A stretch of 64,000 nt of DNA from Tepidicaulis marinus (GTDB lineage: Bacteria > Pseudomonadota > Alphaproteobacteria > Parvibaculales > Parvibaculaceae). Shown in pieces: positions 58,691-64,000 of this stretch; the first letter of the stretch is position 1; each line of letters begins with the position of its first letter. The stretch spans positions 42,801-106,800 of the forward strand of contig NZ_BBIO01000014.1 in the NCBI RefSeq assembly GCF_000739695.1, in the 5' to 3' direction. The notes beneath the pieces were generated by a model that was given only the letters and a program-made list of their open reading frames with translations, was not told where the DNA came from and searched no databases. The translations under genes were made by a program, and so were the position numbers.

Positions 58691-60361
58691 TCAGTTCGGC
58701 CAATAGATATATTCGTCTCCCGGCTCCGCTTTTTCCGCACCGGTCTTGTCGATCAGCACGGGCAGCTCGCTGACGGAAGGCCAGGAAGGGTCGGCCTGCT
58801 CCGCATTGAACGCGGCGAGCATCTCTTTCAGTTCGGCAACTTTTTCAGGCTCCGCTTCCGCCAGATTGTTCTGTTCGGTCGGGTCTTCGCGCAGATTGAA
58901 CAGCCAGACCTTGTCCGGATTATCCGAGACATGCATCTTCCAGCCTTGGTGCAGGACGGCCTGATAGTAGCCCTCCCGCCAGAAGATCGGGCGCTCGAAC
59001 GCCTCTTTCTCGCCGGTCAGATAGGGAAGCAGATCGACCCCGTCGATGGGTTTCACCTCCCAGCCGGACAGTCCGGCAACGCTTGCCGATGTCGGCAGAA
59101 TATCGAGATGGGAGACCGGGCTTTCCAAGGTGCTGCCCGGTTCGATCCGCCCCGGCCATTTGGCGAAGAAAGGCACATGGGTGCCCCCTTCGAACATGGT
59201 CAGCTTCCAGCCGCGATAGGGCTGGTTGATGTCCGGCAGGCCCACATAATCGGCGCCGCCATTATCGCTGGTGAAAATCACGAGCGTGTTCTCCTCCAGT
59301 CCCTCCTCTTTGAGGGTTTGCAGAACCTGACCGACACTGCGGTCGAGCGCGCGCACCATCGCCGCATAAACGCGCAGCCGGTGATCCTCGATATGCGAGA
59401 GCGCATCATAATCGGCCTTGGCCGCTTGGAGCGGCGTATGCACGCCCCAATGCGCAAGATAGAGAAAGAAAGGCCGGTCGCGGTTGGCCTTGATCGCGGA
59501 GACCGCTTCTTCGGTAAAATAATCCGTCAGATAGCCATCCGGCTCGAAAGGCGCGCTGTCATTGAAACTGACGGAATAATTCAGCACCTGCCACAGCGCC
59601 TGGTCGATGAAATCGAAAGGCTGTTTGGAATTGACGACATCGGGCGATCCTTCGGGCAGGTAAAGCCCGCCCTCCATCATCAAGCTTTCATCGAAACCTT
59701 GATCGCGCGGACGGAAACCTTCCGTCCGGCCCAAATGCCATTTGCCGATATGCAGCGTTTGATACCCGGCCTCGTGCAGCACTTCGGCGATCGTCGTTTC
59801 CGATGCCGGCATGCCGCGCTGCTCGAAGGGAATATCCGCTTCGGGCACGTCCGCATCCACAATGACGGGATGCAGCCTGTCGTCGCCGCTGGAGAGCACC
59901 CGGATTACTTGCTGCATGCCGTCCGGCACGGGTGTAAACTCGAAGCCAAAGCGCGTGGAATAGCGCCCCGTCATGATCATGGCCCGCGAAGGCGCGCAGA
60001 CTGCATTGCCCGCATAGCCGTTGGAAAGCTTCATCCCCTCCCGGGCGATGGAATCGATATGCGGCGTCGGCACGCTGCCGCCCGCTACCCCGCCGCCGAA
60101 AAAGCTGAGATCGTTAAAGCCCAGATCGTCGGCCACGATGAGAACGATATTGGGCTGCTCGCCGGCGGGGCGGGAAGACGCCGCCGTCTCGCCTTCAGCC
60201 TGCGCCCATGTCACGGTGCGGTTCGGCTCCACATCGCGCTTCCATTGCATGTAAAAGCCGATCGCGTTTACCAGCACGGTCTTGCGCTCAGCGTAGCCCA
60301 CGGCGGCCAGCACGGCCACCAAAGCGGCAGGCACCAGAATTTTCCAATTGAGCAACCGCAT
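58691..60361 (-). CDS. Arylsulfatase, exported (second in cluster)
   Basis: A 556-residue sulfatase. A signal or anchor is at residues ~6-22; NIVLIVADDLGFNDLSFFG carries the metal Asp residues; the formylglycine motif is CAPSRAMIMTG (Cys122). FTSDNGGADYVG and HIGKWHLGRTEG are further family motifs. It is the steroid/aryl-type sulfatase layout. Operator 4 lies 46 bases ahead of its ATG. It ends 8 bases from the convergent small membrane gene. Confidence 0.92.
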   Translation of the reverse strand: MRLLNWKILVPAALVAVLAAVGYAERKTVLVNAIGFYMQWKRDVEPNRTVTWAQAEGETAASSRPAGEQPNIVLIVADDLGFNDLSFFGGGVAGGSVPTPHIDSIAREGMKLSNGYAGNAVCAPSRAMIMTGRYSTRFGFEFTPVPDGMQQVIRVLSSGDDRLHPVIVDADVPEADIPFEQRGMPASETTIAEVLHEAGYQTLHIGKWHLGRTEGFRPRDQGFDESLMMEGGLYLPEGSPDVVNSKQPFDFIDQALWQVLNYSVSFNDSAPFEPDGYLTDYFTEEAVSAIKANRDRPFFLYLAHWGVHTPLQAAKADYDALSHIEDHRLRVYAAMVRALDRSVGQVLQTLKEEGLEENTLVIFTSDNGGADYVGLPDINQPYRGWKLTMFEGGTHVPFFAKWPGRIEPGSTLESPVSHLDILPTSASVAGLSGWEVKPIDGVDLLPYLTGEKEAFERPIFWREGYYQAVLHQGWKMHVSDNPDKVWLFNLREDPTEQNNLAEAEPEKVAELKEMLAAFNAEQADPSWPSVSELPVLIDKTGAEKAEPGDEYIYWPN

Positions 60362-60406
60362 CCCATCCCCTCCAGGCCCGGCCGTTTTCCGTGGCGCTTA
60401 AACTAA

Positions 60407-60423
60407 TGACATACATTATGTCG
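60407..60423. promoter_or_regulatory. TetR-type operator 4 (ahead of the second arylsulfatase)
   Basis: TGACATA-CAT-TATGTCG: one mismatch from the palindrome. Located 46 bases from the sulfatase ATG. Confidence 0.8.
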
Positions 60424-60463
60424 ATTTGGCACCAGCCGTCAATTTCTCAAGCCCGCCTCTGAA

Positions 60464-60492
60464 ACGAAAAAGGCGGCCCGGAGACCGCCTTA
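60464..60492 (-). terminator. Intrinsic terminator of the tps operon
   Basis: AAGGCGG-N8-CCGCCTT stem; on the minus strand it is followed by TTTCGTTTC. It lies 25 bases past the TpsB stop. Confidence 0.85.
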
Positions 60493-60515
60493 AGACAAAA
60501 CCCGATGAAAGAAGA

Positions 60516-62333
60516 TCAATAGCTTAGCGTCACCGAGACCGTGCCAAGCTGGCCCTCATCGCTCGCGCCCGGCAATTCTCGAAGCTGCCAGCCATAATCG
60601 AAACGCACCGACAGATAACGGTCGAGCACATAGCGCGCACCCACCCCCACACTTTGCAGCGTCACGCTTTTGGAGAGATTGGGCTGGCGGTCTTTGTCGG
60701 AAAGATAAGCATAATCCCAGAAGCCGACGAGCTGCATCCGGACTTCCGCCCAGTCGAACCCCTGGCCCAGAACCGGAAAGGGCGGCGAGCGCAGCTCATT
60801 GCTCACTAGAATGCCCTGCGCCCGGTTCACCGCCCGCTCTTCATAGCCGCGCACGCTATCCACGCCGCCGCCGCCAAGCTGCTCGCTCGGCAAGAGATTG
60901 CCATCGGAAATCTGCCCCTTCACGCGCAGCACCCAGCTTGCTTCTTTGGGAAGACGCGTCGCGCGGGTCAGCTCCAGCGTGTCATAAAGATAAGAAGCCT
61001 CGGCAAAAGCAGTGCCGGACCCGGCAAACGCATCGTCCGTGTTATGGCTGTTGAAACCGCCCGGCCCCCAGACGAGTGAATTGACCAGCGTCGTCTGCCC
61101 GTAAGGGTCCACCGCGCTTGCTTCATAATTCAACAGAAACTGATCGACATTCGTCGTATTGGCGAAAATCTGTGTGCCGCCGAAAGACAGGTTGTTATTC
61201 GTCGATTTATGATCGAAGCCGAGGCTCACGCTGTGGCTTGCAAAGGAAAGCGACGGCAGCGCGTGGCGGTAGCGCGCGCTGAGCTGATAGGAAAGCCCCT
61301 CTTGCCCGAAAAAGGGACCGAGATCGGGCACCTGCTCCACATGCGAACCGAACAGCTGCAGCGTATCAAGCCAGGGCAGCGGCGCGGTATAGGTGAAGGA
61401 ATGCGCTTCAAAACGCAGATCGTCGCTCTGCCCCGCGCCCCTGTCCCGCTCCTGCAAGAGATCGCCGCTGGTCGTCACCTGATAGGAAAGCTGATGACCG
61501 AGCCAGAAGGCATTGCCCCAGTTGAAGCCAAGGCTCCAGCGGTCCCGGTCGGTCAGCGGCGTGCCGGTATTGTCGTAGCTTGCATAAACACGCAAGGGAA
61601 AGCGGTCTTCGGCCTGCAGCGCGATATCCGTCGCGCCGGGGCTTGCGCCCGGCTTCAGCACCGCATCGACCCGGCGGAAGGGATTGGCATTGAGTTGATT
61701 GATGCCCTGTTTCAGCCGTTCGATTTCCACCGGCGCGCCGGGGCGAATGCCGATCCCGTCCCGGTATTGCGCTTCCGAAAACCAGGTATTGCCCGCAACT
61801 TCGATCTGTCCGAGACGGAACTCCGTCACCAGCACCTGCACGGTGCCCGCCGTCACATCCTGCGGGGGAAAAGAGACATCGACGAAAGGCCGCCCGGCTT
61901 CGCGGTAAACAGTGACGATAGCCCGCGAGATTTTGCCGATATCGCCTTGATGGAAAGGCTTCCCGAGAAACGGCTCCAGCGCCGTGCGCACTTCCGCTTC
62001 TTCACGCCCAAGCGAGGCCGCGTCGATGCCCGGCCGGTCCACACCGCCCGCCTCGATCGCGCCTCCCTCCGCACGAACCACAATGCCTTTCAGCGCCGGC
62101 AGAATGACATCGCCTGCCTCGCCATCCGGTTCCTCCAGCGCATCGGGCACCGTGAGGGTGCCGCCCCCTTCAAGCGGCGGGGCCTCTTGCGGGGCAATCC
62201 GCTCGAAATCTTCATCCGCTGCCTGCGCCATGCCGCCAAAGGCCGGCATCAGCAACGCCAGCACCGGCACCATGTAACGCAAACGCCGCCGGCGGGCTTC
62301 TTCCAACTGCTCCCCCACACTCTGTCCTATCAT
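60516..62333 (-). CDS. Two-partner-secretion outer-membrane transporter (TpsB, ShlB/FhaC family)
   Basis: A 605-residue outer-membrane protein. A signal peptide (residues ~18-38, ending GMAQA) precedes a POTRA-type region (TVQVLVTEFRLGQIEVAGNT; GIGIRPGAPVEIERLKQGIN) and the 16-strand barrel, including SYDNTGTPLTDRDRWSLGFN and GGGVDSVRGYEERAV, and ends in a C-terminal aromatic strand. Its ATG overlaps the TpsA stop by four bases, so exoprotein and transporter are translationally coupled. The barrel's VRGYEER is the family plug motif. Confidence 0.92.
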   Translation of the reverse strand: MIGQSVGEQLEEARRRRLRYMVPVLALLMPAFGGMAQAADEDFERIAPQEAPPLEGGGTLTVPDALEEPDGEAGDVILPALKGIVVRAEGGAIEAGGVDRPGIDAASLGREEAEVRTALEPFLGKPFHQGDIGKISRAIVTVYREAGRPFVDVSFPPQDVTAGTVQVLVTEFRLGQIEVAGNTWFSEAQYRDGIGIRPGAPVEIERLKQGINQLNANPFRRVDAVLKPGASPGATDIALQAEDRFPLRVYASYDNTGTPLTDRDRWSLGFNWGNAFWLGHQLSYQVTTSGDLLQERDRGAGQSDDLRFEAHSFTYTAPLPWLDTLQLFGSHVEQVPDLGPFFGQEGLSYQLSARYRHALPSLSFASHSVSLGFDHKSTNNNLSFGGTQIFANTTNVDQFLLNYEASAVDPYGQTTLVNSLVWGPGGFNSHNTDDAFAGSGTAFAEASYLYDTLELTRATRLPKEASWVLRVKGQISDGNLLPSEQLGGGGVDSVRGYEERAVNRAQGILVSNELRSPPFPVLGQGFDWAEVRMQLVGFWDYAYLSDKDRQPNLSKSVTLQSVGVGARYVLDRYLSVRFDYGWQLRELPGASDEGQLGTVSVTLSY

Positions 62334-64000
62334 TCTGTCGTTGCGGAAAAGGTACCGGTGACGGGGAGAGGCCGCAGGTCCTGCACCCCGATATTCGTGT
62401 AAGAGCCGAAACGGCCTGCCTGGCCTGTAAAGAGGTTCCAGCGCTCTTCGTCACTGCCGTCATTCGGGCCGCCGCTCTGGCCGTCTCCCTGGCCAATCGA
62501 GCCGGTCACGAGGCCGCCATCATCCGCGCCGCCGCCAAAGCCGCCAAGCTGCAGCAGGATCGGCAGCGTCCAGAAACCGCCTGCCCCCTCGCCCTTGCCG
62601 ATGGGCTGATCTTCCGGCCGCCAAGCATTTTGCAGCGTGCCCGGCTGGAAGGAGGTCAGCGTGATGTCGCCGGGAAGCGGCGGCGTGCCGGGCAGCGGAT
62701 TGGACGGCACGAGCGGCATCTCGATCACCGTCAGCTGACCGTTCACATAAGTAATGGCGTAGTTGGAAAGGCCGGTGCCTGCCGCATTGCTTGCCGTGAT
62801 GACATAAGTACCGGGCGCCGCACTTGCCACTGTCCCGGGGCTCGTCAGGCTGACGCCGCTTACGCTGTCCCCGGCCACAAGCCCCGCCACGCTGAAACCG
62901 CTGAGCAGCAGCGTATCGCCTTCATCCTTTTGGGCATCATTGGCGGTAATGGTCAGTGCCGCCGGAGTGATGGTGAAGTCGGCGCCGGTGAAATTGATCG
63001 TATAATTGCCGCCTGCCGAAAGCGTGCCCTGGCCGATGGCGTAAGGTCCACCTGCCACGGTCTCCCCCGCCGCGCGGGCAAGCGCGCCGGTAAAGAGCGA
63101 GGCGTTATCTCCGCCGACAAACCCGGCGAAGTTGAAGGTGAAGGAAGGATCGGCCTCACCATAAGTTTTGGAGAGCGCATCCGCCGAAACCGACAGTGCC
63201 GCAGGCGTGATGGAAGCGCTCGTTGCCGCATTGGGCGAGAGCGTATAGTTGCCCGCATCGGCGCCGGAAAGCGTGAGGCCCGTCACATTGACCGCCTTCC
63301 CGGCCCCGACATTGGCATCGTTAAAGGCAAAGCTGCCCGAGCCCGAGGCCGTAACATCATCGCCGCCGACAATGCCGCCCAAGCCGCCCACCGTGCCCGT
63401 CGCCGCCACCGTTCCGTCATAGACCTTGTCATCGGCGGAGACAGAAACGCTGAGCACCTTCGGCGTAATGACGAGATTGGCGCCGTTGAAGCTGATGGTG
63501 TAATTGCTGCCTGCGGAAAGCGTGCCTTGCGTAATGGCGTATGGCCCGCCCGCCACCGTCTCGCCGGCCGCCCGGGAAAGCGCCCCGGTGAAGACGGAGG
63601 CATCATCCCCATTTGTGAGCCCCGTAAAGCCGAAGGTCAGCGCCGGATCGGCATCACCATAGATTTTGGAAAGCGCATCCGCCGTCACGCTCAGCGCCGC
63701 GGGCGTGATGGTGAAGTTTGCGCCGTTGAAGCTGAGAATATAATTGCTCGTTGCCGCCAAGGAGCCTTGCGTGATGGCGTAAGGCCCGCCTGCCACCGTC
63801 TCCCCTGCCGCACGCACCAAGGCGCCGGTGAAGATGGAGGCATCATCCCCGCCCGTCAGCCCGCTATGGGTGAAGGTGAGCGCGGGGTCCACCGCACCAT
63901 AAACCTTGGAAAGCGCATTCGCCGTCACGCTCAGCGCCGCAGGCGTGATGGTCAGGTTCGCGCCATTGAAGCTGATCGTGTAATTGCCTGCCGGCGGAAA
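62330..64000 (-). CDS. Two-partner-secretion exoprotein (TpsA) with MBG repeats, 3' part
   Basis: The frame is open through the window's right edge, so the N-terminus with the TPS secretion domain is missing; 556 residues are visible. Most of it is tandem MBG-type repeats (about 80 residues each), with one YDG-type repeat (ADDKVYDGTVAATG). The C-terminal ~130 residues are Gly/Pro-rich with no membrane anchor. Such proteins are large adhesins or hemolysin-like exoproteins. The ATGA overlap with TpsB and shared strand make it the cargo. Confidence 0.88.
   Translation of the reverse strand, partial: FPPAGNYTISFNGANLTITPAALSVTANALSKVYGAVDPALTFTHSGLTGGDDASIFTGALVRAAGETVAGGPYAITQGSLAATSNYILSFNGANFTITPAALSVTADALSKIYGDADPALTFGFTGLTNGDDASVFTGALSRAAGETVAGGPYAITQGTLSAGSNYTISFNGANLVITPKVLSVSVSADDKVYDGTVAATGTVGGLGGIVGGDDVTASGSGSFAFNDANVGAGKAVNVTGLTLSGADAGNYTLSPNAATSASITPAALSVSADALSKTYGEADPSFTFNFAGFVGGDNASLFTGALARAAGETVAGGPYAIGQGTLSAGGNYTINFTGADFTITPAALTITANDAQKDEGDTLLLSGFSVAGLVAGDSVSGVSLTSPGTVASAAPGTYVITASNAAGTGLSNYAITYVNGQLTVIEMPLVPSNPLPGTPPLPGDITLTSFQPGTLQNAWRPEDQPIGKGEGAGGFWTLPILLQLGGFGGGADDGGLVTGSIGQGDGQSGGPNDGSDEERWNLFTGQAGRFGSYTNIGVQDLRPLPVTGTFSATTE
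62720..64000 (-). repeat. MBG-domain tandem repeats in the TpsA gene
   Basis: Near-identical 240-base units encode SADALSK-YG-ADP-TF...GETVAGGPYAI...NYTISFNGANFTITPAAL. Unit boundaries on the minus strand are 63925-63686, 63685-63446, 63187-62948, with a longer YDG unit (63445-63188) between, a degenerate last unit (62947-~62720) and a partial one at the window edge. High DNA similarity shows recent expansion or gene conversion. Confidence 0.85.

Noticed and set aside
58931..60406. 491-residue frame antisense to the second arylsulfatase
   Set aside because: The sulfatase on the other strand has all catalytic motifs; the antisense frame arises from GC-rich codon bias.
62720..64000. Regular repeats that could suggest a CRISPR array
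   Set aside because: Units are 240 bases, in frame and coding for MBG domains; there are no short repeats with unique spacers.

Overview
The window reads as chromosome of a GC-rich (roughly 60% or more), Gram-negative alphaproteobacterium. Supporting signs are an alphaproteobacterial-type hisI fragment, a DUF3126 gene, holdfast-anchor genes resembling Caulobacter hfaA/hfaB, two-partner secretion, and palindromic 'ATGGACCCCGG...CCGGGGTGAC' repeats. A Parvibaculales- or Rhizobiales-like organism is my guess; the sequence does not prove it. No rRNA, tRNA, phage, transposase or CRISPR array was found. Coding density is high, with many short same-strand operons.

Layout. 0-8.6 kb: hisI 3' end, patatin phospholipase, CBS protein, a DUF2157/GDYXXLXY membrane pair, carotenoid oxygenase, quinone oxidoreductase, DUF4389 protein, rhomboid protease and an HCCA-isomerase-like protein. 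8.6-14.5 kb: a cell-surface (holdfast) region with hfaA-hfaB, a divergently placed secreted protein and a PAS protein. Three sigma-54-like -24/-12 promoters sit here, and nowhere else that I noticed. It is interrupted by a lower-GC island (10.4-12.4 kb) with five REP-like palindromes, a GIY-YIG gene and a frameshifted DUF6471-like gene. 14.5-38 kb: a Cys-tailed MarR with its RclC-like partner, GMC oxidoreductase, OmpA-like and PilZ proteins, two crotonases, a LapG-like protease, gamma carbonic anhydrase, PhoX-like phosphatase, several unknown envelope proteins, an HxlR/GST pair, tautomerase, nitronate monooxygenase, DAO-type oxidase and cysE. 38-49 kb: a catabolic cluster with alpha/beta hydrolases, a sulfatase, a crotonase, SDRs, an M20 amidohydrolase and two tandem GPH/MFS transporters. 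49-54 kb: zinc-finger protein, PAS membrane protein and DUF488 protein, then entry into the regulon. 51-60.4 kb: a compact TetR-centred cluster. Two long GST-like proteins, a double thioredoxin-fold isomerase, two exported sulfatases and two small membrane proteins surround a TetR gene, and four copies of a 17-bp palindrome (TGACATA-N3-TATGTCA type) lie ahead of its transcription units. 60.5-64 kb: a TpsB transporter and the 3' part of an MBG-repeat TpsA exoprotein that runs off the window.

How the genes fit together. The strongest candidate for an undescribed system is the 51-60 kb TetR regulon. It joins glutathione-type enzymes with periplasmic or envelope sulfatases, which suggests uptake and breakdown, or detoxification, of a sulfated and probably hydrophobic compound; the substrate is unknown. 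The second is a sigma-54-driven holdfast/surface set (hfaAB, a secreted Asn/Thr-rich protein and a PAS protein). The third is a probably leaderless MarR-RclC-like redox module with a perfect 27-bp operator. Functions are assigned from remembered family motifs; no database search was run.
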